Positions 26,421 through 35,016 of a stretch of 64,000 bases of DNA are shown here, in pieces (position 1 is the first letter of the stretch; the number at the start of each line of letters is the position of its first letter). This stretch comes from Rhizobium brockwellii (GTDB lineage Bacteria > Pseudomonadota > Alphaproteobacteria > Rhizobiales > Rhizobiaceae): the NCBI RefSeq assembly GCF_000769405.2, contig NZ_CP053439.1:2542001-2606000 (forward strand). The letters are read 5' to 3'. A model generated the notes under the pieces. The model did no database searches. It was not told the origin of the DNA and saw nothing but the letters and a program-made list of their open reading frames with translations. The position numbers were made by a program, and so were the translations under genes.

Positions 26421-26519
26421 GGCCAAGCCTCCAGCCCATGCCGGCATGCTGCAACCCCAACCCCACTTGAGGTCAATAGGTGAGGCTAGCCGATATGCGC
26501 CGAAACATCCGCGTGAGAC

Positions 26520-27026
26520 CTAACCGACCAGACGGCGAGCCATCATGACGTCGTCGATCTCCCTGCCCTCCTCCAGAACCCCGCCGGGAATCCTGCCGAT
26601 CTCGGAGAAGCCTTCCCGCTGATAGAAGCGTATTGCCGCCGGGTTCTCCGCGCTGACGAAGAGTTCCAGTTGCAGGATGCCGATATCGCGCGCGTGATCG
26701 GCCACCGCGCCGAGCAGCCTGCCGGCAAGGCCCGTTCCGCGCAGGCTCCTTCTCACGTAAACCATGATGATCGTCGCGCGATGGGCCATCTTGCTCGACC
26801 GCTGTCGAACTAGGCCGGTTATGCCGACGGGTTCGTCACCCTGAAAGGCGATGAAAACCGGCTCATTCAGGCGGTTGCGCCACTCCTCGAGAGAAAGAGC
26901 CTCCCAGTCCTCGTAGCGGCTTGCAAAGAGGGACGGTTCGGTGCGGAGCGCTTCCAGACGGATGCAGCGGAAAGCCTCCACTTCGTCTGCCCTGACATGC
27001 CTGATCGTCGTGCCACTTCCATCCAT
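26520..27026 (-). CDS. GNAT family N-acetyltransferase
   Basis: A 168-residue single-domain GNAT. The acetyl-CoA loop is VRRSLRGTGLAGRLLGAV (R-x-x-G-x-G/A), and LELFVSAENPAAIRFYQREGF is the typical beta6-alpha4 region. It would acetylate a small amine or protein N-terminus, unknown here. CAGGAGGTCCCG before the ATG at 27026 is a strong ribosome binding site that fixes the start inside a longer open frame. Confidence 0.92.
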   Translation of the reverse strand: MDGSGTTIRHVRADEVEAFRCIRLEALRTEPSLFASRYEDWEALSLEEWRNRLNEPVFIAFQGDEPVGITGLVRQRSSKMAHRATIIMVYVRRSLRGTGLAGRLLGAVADHARDIGILQLELFVSAENPAAIRFYQREGFSEIGRIPGGVLEEGREIDDVMMARRLVG

Positions 27027-27161
27027 CGGGACCTCCTGCGAGATGAGAGGTAGTGTCAATACAGATGACCTCAGCCGATGCAACCGATGTCAGGAAGCTT
27101 CGTAGTTCAGCATATGCTCGAAGTTACGAGATCGAACGGAAATCCATCATCTCAGCGCCGA

Positions 27162-27659
27162 TCACTGCGCCGGGCTCCCCAGCCGACCGCCCTTCCGGAC
27201 TACCGGTTCACCGCTTGGACCGACCACCGATTGATCGGTTGGCCTCGCAGCCGGTTCGCCGGTTGGTCCGACCGCAGGTTCTCGCGCTGGCCCGTCGACC
27301 GGCTGGCGGGTAGATCGGACGACCAAGGGATCGGCTTGCTGGACGGCGGCCTGATCGGCTGTTGGCCCGGGCACCGGCTTGCCGGTTGCCGCCGGCACAG
27401 GCTCGCCGGTTGCCCCCGGCACAGGCTTGCCGGTTGCCGCGTTCAACGGCTCACCGGTTGGTCGGGCTGCCGATTGCTCGGTTGGTCCGGCAACTGGCTC
27501 ATCAGTTGGTCCGGCGACCAATTGATCGGTTGGCTTGTCGATCGTGAACGGTACAACTTCATGGGTAATGAAGAGAAGAACTATCCCGACCAACGTGCAC
27601 GTCAGCGCGTAGAGAAGGAAATATTTCAGTGCATATCCCTCGCTTATTGGCAGCACCAA
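27162..27659 (-). CDS. membrane-anchored octapeptide-repeat protein
   Basis: A frame of up to 165 aa with one N-terminal membrane helix (YFLLYALTCTLVGIVLLFI, about residues 13-31) followed by about 14 tandem octapeptides of the form P/A-T-G/D-E/K/Q-P-V-x-G. The repeats occupy most of 27190-27530 and correspond to a 24-base DNA period. The tail is extracytoplasmic or cytoplasmic depending on topology. The start is uncertain: the frame opens with TTG (27659) and GTG (27656) and has no good ribosome binding site. The opposite strand is also open, as expected for a 24-base repeat, but gives an unlikely Trp/Arg/Cys-rich product. Confidence 0.5.
   Translation of the reverse strand: MVLPISEGYALKYFLLYALTCTLVGIVLLFITHEVVPFTIDKPTDQLVAGPTDEPVAGPTEQSAARPTGEPLNAATGKPVPGATGEPVPAATGKPVPGPTADQAAVQQADPLVVRSTRQPVDGPAREPAVGPTGEPAARPTDQSVVGPSGEPVVRKGGRLGSPAQ
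27190..27530. repeat. 24-bp tandem repeat array (degenerate)
   Basis: About 14 diverged 24-base units encode the octapeptides of the gene above. On the plus strand the unit carries recurring TTGGTC/CCGGTT words, for example the successive CCGGTTGCC and GGCTTGCCGGTT blocks at 27370-27440. Arrays of this kind vary in copy number by slippage. Confidence 0.65.
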
Positions 27660-27971
27660 CTTGACAATGGTGCAAATGATATTTCCGCATCATTGAACGA
27701 TACTTGAAGAGAAGGCAATCATTTTCAACAAGAGCCACGAATTTCAAAAATGGACAGAACGGGATAAGGTAGTTGTTGTAGATATTTAGGAAGCGCCTCC
27801 CCGATGCTCAATTTGTCTTGAGGTCTCGGCAAGCCCAAGGAAGGCCCCGGAATCCAGATCCGGGATCTGCCAGGCGAAGACAGCCTCGGCGATATGGGCT
27901 AGATTGCGTGTGCCGGCAGCCTGCTTTCGAGGGTGAGCCCCTGCATGATCGGTGGCGGCAGGGGGATCCGT

Positions 27972-29375
27972 ATGTCGGCAATCGCATCTCTGTTTCAGGA
28001 AGCCGCCCGCCTTGCAGCGGGGTTCCGGCAGGCAGCGCCCGCTCGTCATGTGCCTGCCCACGACTATGCAGCCTCGCTTGCCTGTTTCGACGAACCGCTG
28101 CCGGCGGCTGGTTCAGATATGCTTGATGTCATCAGGCGCCTCTCGGACGGCGCCGAACCCGGGCTGCATGCGACGACAGGGCCGCGCTTTTTCGGCTGGG
28201 TCATCGGCGGCTCCCATCCGGTCGGCGTCGCGGCCGATTTCCTCACCAGCGCCTGGGGCCAGAATGCCGGAAACCATGTCGTCGCCCCGGCCGCGTCCGC
28301 CGTCGAGACCGTCGCGGCGAGATGGCTTCTCGATCTCCTTAAGTTGCCTGCCGAAAGCTCGGTCGGTTTCGTCACGGGTGCGACGGTGGCGAACTTTACC
28401 TGCCTTGCCGCCGCGCGCGGCGAGGTGCTGCGCCAAGTGGGATGGGATGCCGATGCAAAGGGCCTGTTCGGAGCGCCTGAGATTACCGTGCTGATCGGCG
28501 ACGACGCCCACACCACCGTCTTCTCCGCGTTGCAATTCCTCGGCCTCGGGCATGATCGCGTGCTCCGCCTGCCCACCGACACGATGGGACGGATAGATCC
28601 GGCCGCGCTGACGGCCACGCTCGATACTGTCTCTGGACCCATCATCGCCGTTCTCCAGGCGGGGCAGATCAACACTGGCGCCTTCGACGATTTCGCCGCC
28701 ATCATCCCGCTATTGAAGGCGAAAGGCGCCTGGGTGCATGTCGATGGCGCCTTTGGCCTCTGGGCGCAGGCGTCAGCGAAGACCAGCCACCTCAGCCGCG
28801 GCATCGAAGCGGCCGACAGCTGGGCGACCGACGGCCACAAATGGCTGCAGACGCCCTATGATTGCGGCTATGCCATCGTCCGCGACGAACTCGCCCATCG
28901 CCGGGCGATGACGATCGCCGCGAGCTACCTGCCGCTCGCCGGGCAAGGCGAACGCGATCCCTCCCATTATGTGCCCGAGCTTTCGAGAAGGGCACGCGGC
29001 TTTGCCACCTGGGCGATGCTGAAACATCTCGGCCGCGACGGCATCACCACCCTCATCGACCAGTGCTGCGCCTCAGCGCGGCTGATCGCCGATCTCCTGT
29101 CGCGGCAACCGGGCATCGGCATACTGAACGACGTCGTACTGAACCAGCTCGTCATCCGCTTCGGAACGGACTTGCCCCCCGAAGAAGGCGACGCACTGAC
29201 GCGAAAGACGATCGAAAAGATCCAGGCGGACGGTATGATCTTCGCCGGCGGCGCCAAATGGCGCGGCCGCGACGTGCTGCGCCTCTCCGTCACCAATTTC
29301 CAGACGACATCAGATGAGGCGCAACGCGCCGCACAAAGCATCATCACCGCGTTCAAGAGTGTCAGCCGAGGGTGA
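27972..29375 (+). CDS. PLP-dependent decarboxylase family protein (group II)
   Basis: A 467-residue fold-type I PLP enzyme. TGATVANFTCLAAAR is the phosphate-binding region, HVDGAFGLWA carries the cofactor-contacting Asp, and the Schiff-base Lys lies in WATDGHKWLQTPYDCG. The family includes tyrosine, tryptophan, glutamate and diaminobutyrate decarboxylases as well as some aminotransferase-like members; the substrate is not readable here. GGGGGATCC before the ATG at 27972 supports the start. It stands upstream of the phosphatase remnant, about 80 bases apart. Confidence 0.92.
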   Translation: MSAIASLFQEAARLAAGFRQAAPARHVPAHDYAASLACFDEPLPAAGSDMLDVIRRLSDGAEPGLHATTGPRFFGWVIGGSHPVGVAADFLTSAWGQNAGNHVVAPAASAVETVAARWLLDLLKLPAESSVGFVTGATVANFTCLAAARGEVLRQVGWDADAKGLFGAPEITVLIGDDAHTTVFSALQFLGLGHDRVLRLPTDTMGRIDPAALTATLDTVSGPIIAVLQAGQINTGAFDDFAAIIPLLKAKGAWVHVDGAFGLWAQASAKTSHLSRGIEAADSWATDGHKWLQTPYDCGYAIVRDELAHRRAMTIAASYLPLAGQGERDPSHYVPELSRRARGFATWAMLKHLGRDGITTLIDQCCASARLIADLLSRQPGIGILNDVVLNQLVIRFGTDLPPEEGDALTRKTIEKIQADGMIFAGGAKWRGRDVLRLSVTNFQTTSDEAQRAAQSIITAFKSVSRG

Positions 29376-29452
29376 CGCATCAACTCCCTTGGTTCGCTCG
29401 GACACGGAATTGTGCTATCGCCGGCCTCGTTCACTCCGGGAGAGATCGAAGC

Positions 29453-29774
29453 GTGAAAAACGTCCTGTTCGTCTGCAGTCAGAACAAGCTTCGCAGCCCG
29501 ACGGCCGAACAGGTCTTCGCGAACTGGCCGGAGATCGAGGTCTCCTCGGCCGGCACGAACAAGGATGCCGAAAACCCATTATCGAACGAACTGATCGAAT
29601 GGGCCGATATCGTCTTCGTCATGGAGAAGGCTCATCGTTCGAAAGTCCAGGGCAAGTACCGGTCAGCTCTCAAGGACAAAGCGGTTGATCTGCCTTCATA
29701 TTCCTGACGATTACGATTTCATGGATCCCGCGCTCGTGCAGCTGCTGAAGGCAAAGGTGCCTCGGCATCTCTAA
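29453..29774 (+). pseudogene. low-molecular-weight protein tyrosine phosphatase family, frameshifted
   Basis: From a GTG at 29453 the frame reads KNVLFVCSQNKLRSPTAEQVF, the P-loop region of a small LMW-PTP-like protein. It is open to a stop at 29705-29707. Deleting one G at 29681 restores the expected end: CLHIPDDYDFMDPALVQLL followed by KAKVPRHL and TAA at 29772-29774. The intact protein would be about 106 aa, the normal size for this group. As read, the last 30 residues are replaced by eight unrelated ones. This is a real one-base insertion or a sequencing error. In addition, the family loop C-x5-R-S is kept as CSQNKLRS. Confidence 0.8.
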
Positions 29775-29985
29775 GCAGTCATGCGACCGCAAAATCCTTG
29801 ATCTGAATTCGGCTGCAGGGGATCCTGGTCCTCAATGTTTCTATGGTCGAGGGCGATGCGAATGGGCCTCACCAGCTCATCCGCGATGGACTGCATGGCC
29901 GCCATCCCTTTAGCGACCGTCTTCCCATTGCCGCACGCTCCGCCTATAGCTCCCCGCCCGTCCCGATCGCGCAAGGAGGAAAGCC

Positions 29986-30771
29986 ATGAACGCCAATGAT
30001 GTCGCCGCCCATTGGGAGAGCAATGCCGAGACCTGGACGATCTATAGCCGCGCCGGCTATGACAAATACCGCGACGCGCTGAACACGCCGGCCTTTCTGG
30101 ACATGCTGCCGACGGTAGCAAACCTTGCCGGGCTCGACCTGGGCTGCGGCGAAGGCTCCAACACCCGCGCCGTCGCCCGCCTCGGCGCCCGCATGACCGG
30201 GCTCGACATCGCGCCGACCTTCATTCGCTATGCCCGCGAGAGCGAGGCTGAAGCGCCGCTCGGCATCGACTATGTGCTCGGCGACGGCCAGAGCATCGAT
30301 TTCCCCGAGGCGGTTTTCGATTTCGTCACCGCCTTCATGTCGATGATGGACATGGCCGACCAGCGCGAGGTGCTGAAGGGCATCCACCGGGTTTTGAAGC
30401 CGGGCGGTTTCCTGCAGTTTTCGATCCTGCACCCCTGTTTTGTGCCGCCGACGCGCCGCAATATCCGCAATCAGGCTGGCGAGCCCGTCGCGGTGGAGAT
30501 CGCCGACTATTTCGATGAGAGCGACGGCCGGATCGATCGCTGGATCTTCTCCTCCATCCCCGAGGCCGAACGGGCGACACTGACGCCGTTTGCCGTCCCG
30601 CGTTTTCACCGGACGCTGTCGACCTGGGTGTCGATGATCGTCGAAGCGGGACTGACGATCGAAGCTTTCGGCGAGCCCATGGCCTCAGTCGAGGTGGCGC
30701 TCGCCGAGCCAATGGTCGCCGATACCCGCATCGCGCCGATCTTCCTCCACGTCAGGGCGCGTAAGACCTGA
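29986..30771 (+). CDS. class I SAM-dependent methyltransferase
   Basis: A 261-residue methyltransferase. Motif I is LAGLDLGCGEGSNTRAVA, with the acidic post-I residue in MTGLDIAP. VFDFVTAFMSMMDMADQ and LKPGGFLQFSILHPC are motifs II-III of the UbiE/COQ5-like group. The acceptor is unknown. CAAGGAGGAAAGCC gives a near-ideal ribosome binding site. A large inverted repeat follows downstream at 30892-30964. Confidence 0.92.
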   Translation: MNANDVAAHWESNAETWTIYSRAGYDKYRDALNTPAFLDMLPTVANLAGLDLGCGEGSNTRAVARLGARMTGLDIAPTFIRYARESEAEAPLGIDYVLGDGQSIDFPEAVFDFVTAFMSMMDMADQREVLKGIHRVLKPGGFLQFSILHPCFVPPTRRNIRNQAGEPVAVEIADYFDESDGRIDRWIFSSIPEAERATLTPFAVPRFHRTLSTWVSMIVEAGLTIEAFGEPMASVEVALAEPMVADTRIAPIFLHVRARKT

Positions 30772-30891
30772 AAGCCCACTTGCCGGCGGCTGCCGTCGAG
30801 GTCGGAACGATTTTTGAGAAGCCAAACTTTTTCCGGGAAAGCCCGAAACATCAGCGGCAAAAACTGCCTGCCTGTTTTTTGGAAAGTTAGT

Positions 30892-30964
30892 CCCTTAAAA
30901 GCCTCTCTATCAACGGCAAGATATTGAATTCAATTATCTTTTGCAGACAAGAGGTTTTTAAGGG
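30892..30964. repeat. large inverted repeat between convergent genes
   Basis: CCCTTAAAAGCCTCT (30892-30906) pairs with AGAGGTTTTTAAGGG (30950-30964), with one G-T mismatch over 15 positions. The 43-base interior contains an inner palindrome around TTGAATTCAA (about 30924-30933). The block is A/T-rich and lies between the ends of the methyltransferase and the CHAP-like gene. It may be a terminator, a miniature mobile element or a structured RNA. No flanking target duplication was identified. Confidence 0.6.
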
Positions 30965-31012
30965 CGATACTTCGCCTTTTTCAGAAGCGATGCCTGCTCC
31001 CTTAGGCTGGCA

Positions 31013-31435
31013 TCATCGTCGCACCGCGACGACCGAGCTGGCGCGGTATCTGGACAGCTGGACCCGGTTGGATTGGTTGCCGCCGAACAGGTAGACGTAC
31101 TGCCGGCGCTGGTCGATGTGATCGAACAGGCTGACATGAAAGCGCCTGCCGGTGCGGATCACCACGACATCCCCTCGCCTGGCGGCGCGGAAGAACACCG
31201 GCTTGCCGAACTTCCTCCACGACGCCGCCATGTTGGGGTTGGGCGGCGGTTGTCGCGAAGATCGCTTGGCGACAAAGGCCAAGAACGCCCCGCACCACGA
31301 TACCCTGCGCGGATTGATGCTGAGGAAGGAGATGGAGCGTTCGTGCATGCTCTTATACTTGGACGCCGTGCCGAGCATGTCTGCCTCACAGGGCACGGCA
31401 AGCGCCGTGAGGATGATGACGAGAATAACCTTCAT
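31013..31435 (-). CDS. exported CHAP/NlpC-P60-like protein (TIGR02594-type)
   Basis: A 140-residue protein with a signal peptide (MKVILVIILTALAVPCEA). VSWCGAFLAFVAKR contains the candidate nucleophile Cys, GDVVVIRTGRRFHVSLFDHI contains the His, and FGGNQSNRVQLSRYRASSVV is the typical end of TIGR02594 proteins. Such domains cleave peptidoglycan peptide bonds; activity here is an inference. The ATG at 31435 is preferred because the signal peptide begins there; the frame is open to 31504. Confidence 0.8.
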   Translation of the reverse strand: MKVILVIILTALAVPCEADMLGTASKYKSMHERSISFLSINPRRVSWCGAFLAFVAKRSSRQPPPNPNMAASWRKFGKPVFFRAARRGDVVVIRTGRRFHVSLFDHIDQRRQYVYLFGGNQSNRVQLSRYRASSVVAVRR

Positions 31436-31937
31436 AGTTACCCACCATTGTTTGTATAATGTTGAAATTCCGAAATGTGGCGAAGAATAAAACAGGCGCA
31501 GCAACGTAGATGCGAATTATGGCGTGATTTAGAAACAACTAATACTGGCATTTTGGCGGCGGAAATTTGTCCGAAGCGAGGCGCGGAGCTCCATAGGCAA
31601 GCCTCCCTTAACTGCCGGGGACGGCCATCACAAAGCCTGCAAAACATGTGTTTTACTAGGCCGAAAGGCTGGAATTTCGCCATCCCAACCAGGTCCATTC
31701 AGACGAGAATGGACGGTGTCTGCAATGCTTGAGCAGCAAAACCATTCGCCAAGAGTTGACGACAGTGCACGGAATTAGTTCCTCACCTATACGAGCTATA
31801 TTTCCGATGGCCGTTCATAATACTTCAATGCGATAGGAAATACATTGCGCTCGCCCAATTCATCAGCGAAAGCCGGAGGTTGCCCCTCCGCTTGCTGAGG
31901 TGAACGAGCTTACGACAGCGGAGGCCGGCGTGGCGTG
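31436..31937. other. intergenic region without a supported gene
   Basis: About 500 bases between the CHAP-like gene and the MFS gene. It contains the promoter side of the CHAP-like gene (A/T-rich at 31440-31550) and a perfect palindrome AAAACATGTGTTTT at 31641-31654. No open frame has both a ribosome binding site and protein-like composition. No gene remnant was recognised. Confidence 0.6.
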
Positions 31938-33113
31938 TCAACCGTGTGGTTGCACCGGTTCGGGCTGGCTTGTGACCGGGGCAGAATCAGCGGCAAGTGC
32001 CTTGGTGACCAGCAGTGCTGCGGCGAGAACAGGGACGACCGCCCAGTATGAAAAGCGGATGCCGAAGTGTTCGGCAACGAAGCCGAGCAGTGGCGGCCCG
32101 GCGAAAAACACAAGGAACGTCGTCTGCCCGAGCGCTGCAACGTTGACGGGTGCGGGTCGATCCGTGCGTCGGGCAGCAGCCGAGATGGCAAGCGGATAGA
32201 CTGAAGAGCAGCCGATACCCGTCAGGCCAAAGCCTGCGAGCGCGATAACAGGATGTGCCGCCGTCGCAACCATGACAACACCGATGGCCGCGATCCCAAG
32301 GAGAGTGATTGCGACCGGGCGCGGATTGAAGCGGTCAATGACAGGGTCCATGCCGAGACGCCCGATGGCGATGAACGAGGAGAAAATGGTCACGCTGAGC
32401 CCGCCGACGAAGGGTTCGACCGCGAATACGTCGCGCATATAGATCGCCGACCAATCGACGCTTGCGCCTTCGGCAAGAAGCGGAGCTGCAGCGACAAGGC
32501 AAAGGGGGAGCAGTCCGATTGTCGGAAAAGCGATGATCGGCGTATCTCCGGGGTGAGCGTCCTGCCGCCGGGGCGCATTTTCGATCCCCGAAAAAACGAT
32601 CGACCCGGCAATCAAGACCGCCACGAGGACGATGAAGCTATGCAGTTCGATGGAGACGGCAGCCTGTCGCATGCCGGCGGCAACAAGGGCGGTGATGCAG
32701 AAGCCGAGGCTCCACATGCCGTGAGCCCGGCTCATGATGCGGTATCCAAGCAGCGCCTCATGGCGATCGGTTTCGATATTGGCGTTGATCTCGAATGCGC
32801 CGGTGAAAATGCCGGCAATGAAGAACAATGGCACTGCCACCAGAGCTGAAGGCATCCAGGGGATCAGCGCGAAAAACAGCGCCGCACCGAAGACGGTGAC
32901 GAAGGCCGTGGTGCGCGCACCGAGCCACTCGATGAACCTCACCGAGAACGTCAACCCGCAGAGAACCCCGGAAGACAGAACGGCGAGCAGAAGGCCAAGC
33001 TCCCCTTCGGTCAGGCTGAACTTGACCTGAAGATCGGGCAGCCGTGAAACAAACGCGCCTAAGGAGAGGGCCACGGCAAACTGAATGAAGAAAATGCGGT
33101 GGTGCGGCTTCAT
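31938..33113 (-). CDS. MFS transporter
   Basis: A 391-residue major facilitator carrier with about 12 membrane segments. The loop 2-3 motif appears as FIEWLGARTT, and GRLGMDPVIDRF is its counterpart after helix 8. It resembles YbjJ/inner-membrane fucose-like permeases of unknown substrate. The ATG at 33113 is chosen because the preceding 17 codons are polar and not family-like. The gene lies downstream of tyrS on the same strand, separated by 286 bases and a small hairpin (33223-33243). Confidence 0.9.
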   Translation of the reverse strand: MKPHHRIFFIQFAVALSLGAFVSRLPDLQVKFSLTEGELGLLLAVLSSGVLCGLTFSVRFIEWLGARTTAFVTVFGAALFFALIPWMPSALVAVPLFFIAGIFTGAFEINANIETDRHEALLGYRIMSRAHGMWSLGFCITALVAAGMRQAAVSIELHSFIVLVAVLIAGSIVFSGIENAPRRQDAHPGDTPIIAFPTIGLLPLCLVAAAPLLAEGASVDWSAIYMRDVFAVEPFVGGLSVTIFSSFIAIGRLGMDPVIDRFNPRPVAITLLGIAAIGVVMVATAAHPVIALAGFGLTGIGCSSVYPLAISAAARRTDRPAPVNVAALGQTTFLVFFAGPPLLGFVAEHFGIRFSYWAVVPVLAAALLVTKALAADSAPVTSQPEPVQPHG

Positions 33114-33222
33114 CTCGGGACAATGCTCCGATTGGCGCGGATATCCGGCGGCATAACCGGACATTCCGACGAAATGGCGACTTGCTTGGAAAATCCGCGA
33201 CCTCAGGACTATCGACCACCAC

Positions 33223-33243
33223 TGCTGACATCCCCTGTCAGCA
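33223..33243. promoter_or_regulatory. hairpin upstream of the MFS gene
   Basis: TGCTGACA (33223-33230) and TGTCAGCA (33236-33243) form a perfect stem with a five-base loop, 110 bases ahead of the MFS start. There is no T-run on either side, so an operator is as likely as an RNA hairpin. The remaining bases of the 33114-33399 gap hold no supported gene. Confidence 0.4.
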
Positions 33244-33399
33244 TGATGCAGCCGCCGCTGATTTCACAATTCAATGCAGAGCAGCCGCTCCAATTGAAGG
33301 CTGCAAAATAGGTCGGACCGAAGGGCCACCTTGTCAAAGGCACCCGCAAGGAGCGTAACAAGTTCGAGTTGCCCCGCTCCCCGAATTGAATACACAACG

Positions 33400-34665
33400 C
33401 TAAACCGGCTGAAGCAGGACGTGTCGCTTCTTGCCGACCGAAAGCCGGATCACGCCGTTCTGGATGTCGGAGTCGCCAAGCCGCAATGCCTCGTCTTTAA
33501 CGCCGCCGCCGTTCACCCGCACACCGCCGCCAACGATCAATCGACGTGCGTCGCTTTTCGACTTGGCGAGCCCGGCAACGACCATGGCGTCAACGAGCGG
33601 AAAGGCACCGCGAAGGCTATGCGGGAGCCTGACTGTCGGGAGACCCGCCGGCACCTCGCCTATTTCGAAAGTGCGCCGCGAGGTTTCGGAAGCTTGCGCT
33701 GCCGCGTCTGCCCCGTGGCACAGGCTCGTGATCTGGTCGGCAAGGATCTTTTTCGCTTCGTTGATCTCGGAATCCCGAAGCACTTCGAGGCGTGCAATTT
33801 CACCTAAGGGTAACTCGGTGAACAGCCTGAGAAAACGACCCACGTCGGCATCTCCGGTATTTCTCCAGAATTGCCAGAACTCATAGGGCGACAACCGGTC
33901 GGCGTTTAGCCAAACCGCCCCCGAAACGCTCTTGCCCCTCTTCACGCCCGACGACGTCGTCAGTAGCGGAGCAGTCAATCCAAACAGCGCTCGCCCGCCA
34001 ATCCTCCGTCCAAATTCCACGCCGCTGACGATATTGCCCCACTGGTCGGAGCCACCCAGTTGAAGCAGGCAGCCGCGGCTTTCTGCGAGGACATGAAAGT
34101 CGTAGGCCTGCATGACCATGTAGTTGAATTCCAGCAATGTCAGCGATTGCTCTCGTTCCAACCGTTGGCGCACACTCTCCGATGTAAGCATCCGGTTGAC
34201 TGAAAAATGAGGCCCGATATCACGCAGGAAATCGAGATAGTTGAGCCCGCCCAACCACTCCGCATTGTTGACCATGGCTGCATCGGTCGGGCCGTCCCCG
34301 AAAGCGAGGAACCGCTCGAAGACACGCCGGATGCCGATCAGGTTTTTCGTGATCTGCTCTTCGCTGAGAAGGGGACGCGACGTGTCGCGGAAGCTCGGAT
34401 CGCCCAGGCGGCTTGTCGCACCGCCGAGCAATGCAATGGGTTTGTTGCCGGTCTTCTGGAACCACCGCAGCATCATGATCGGAATGAGATGCCCGACATG
34501 CAGGCTGTCGGCGGTGAGATCGAAGCCGTTATAGGCTGTGCCGGCTCCTGAACAAAGCCAGCTGTCGAGTGCTCCTAAGTCGGTGCATTGATGCAGGAAG
34601 CCGCGCTCGCTCAGAGTGCGAAGAAAGTCGGATCTAGATCCGGTGGGCTGAGACGATAGTGTCAT
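33400..34665 (-). CDS. tyrS: tyrosyl-tRNA synthetase (divergent paralogue)
   Basis: A class I synthetase that charges tRNA-Tyr. The HIGH motif is HVGH (residues 56-59). The KMSKS-equivalent reads KRGKS (242-246), whereas most bacterial TyrS have [21 protein letters not shown] binds tyrosine, and an S4 RNA-binding domain ends the protein ([15 protein letters not shown]). The ATG at 34665 is preferred, 421 aa: GGAGA lies six bases ahead. The ATG at 34677 has no site of its own and sits in a hairpin. Isolated position and the altered motif suggest a secondary copy. Confidence 0.93.
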   Translation of the reverse strand: MTLSSQPTGSRSDFLRTLSERGFLHQCTDLGALDSWLCSGAGTAYNGFDLTADSLHVGHLIPIMMLRWFQKTGNKPIALLGGATSRLGDPSFRDTSRPLLSEEQITKNLIGIRRVFERFLAFGDGPTDAAMVNNAEWLGGLNYLDFLRDIGPHFSVNRMLTSESVRQRLEREQSLTLLEFNYMVMQAYDFHVLAESRGCLLQLGGSDQWGNIVSGVEFGRRIGGRALFGLTAPLLTTSSGVKRGKSVSGAVWLNADRLSPYEFWQFWRNTGDADVGRFLRLFTELPLGEIARLEVLRDSEINEAKKILADQITSLCHGADAAAQASETSRRTFEIGEVPAGLPTVRLPHSLRGAFPLVDAMVVAGLAKSKSDARRLIVGGGVRVNGGGVKDEALRLGDSDIQNGVIRLSVGKKRHVLLQPV

Positions 34666-34668
34666 AAG

Positions 34669-34700
34669 GGTCTCCATTTGGGCCGAAGAGGCCGGAGACC
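34669..34700 (-). promoter_or_regulatory. hairpin sequestering the tyrS ribosome binding site
   Basis: On the tyrS mRNA strand, GGTCTCC (34700-34694) pairs with GGAGACC (34675-34669), and an inner GGCC/GGCC stem (34693-34690 with 34684-34681) closes a five-base loop. The 3' arm contains the GGAGA ribosome binding site of the ATG at 34665. A second stem lies further upstream in the leader, around GCCGC/GGCGGC at about 34715-34735. Folding would block initiation, so translation or attenuation control of tyrS is plausible. Confidence 0.55.
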
Positions 34701-35016
34701 ATCTGTTGACACACGTGCCGCCGACCGTGCGGCGTCTCGAGTGTCAGGAATATGACCTTGCGCCGCTCTATGGGAGCAGCGTGTAATAGAAGCTCGAAAG
34801 GTTCAGGGCGCAGGTCATGAATCCTTTTTATCATGCGACAGCGCAATCGCAAGGGGATGCGAACTGACGATATTTGAACGGATCGCAACGCCACCCTCCC
34901 CATCCCCGCATCCGCCTCCGCCCCTCACAAAAAATTCGCACACGCATCAATTTGCTTGCCGTTCTGCAATGCGGCATATGTTTGTTCTCATAGGCAAGTG
35001 GCATGAGCGGGGAACC

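Noticed and set aside
27078..27707. 209-codon open frame opposite the octapeptide gene
   Set aside because: It gives a Trp/Arg/Cys-rich periodic product with no start signal; a 24-base repeat keeps both strands open.
27786..27930. Minus-strand frame ending LAHIAEAVFAWQIPDLDS...
   Set aside because: Possibly the tail of a lost regulator, but no family could be named and no start exists.
29771..29905. 44-codon minus-strand frame (MAAMQSIADELVRPIR...)
   Set aside because: Plausible composition, but it overlaps the phosphatase end and has only a weak binding site; too little support.
34666..34860. T-box riboswitch upstream of tyrS
   Set aside because: No T-box consensus or specifier-loop arrangement was seen; T-boxes are rare outside Gram-positive bacteria. 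Only simple hairpins are supported.
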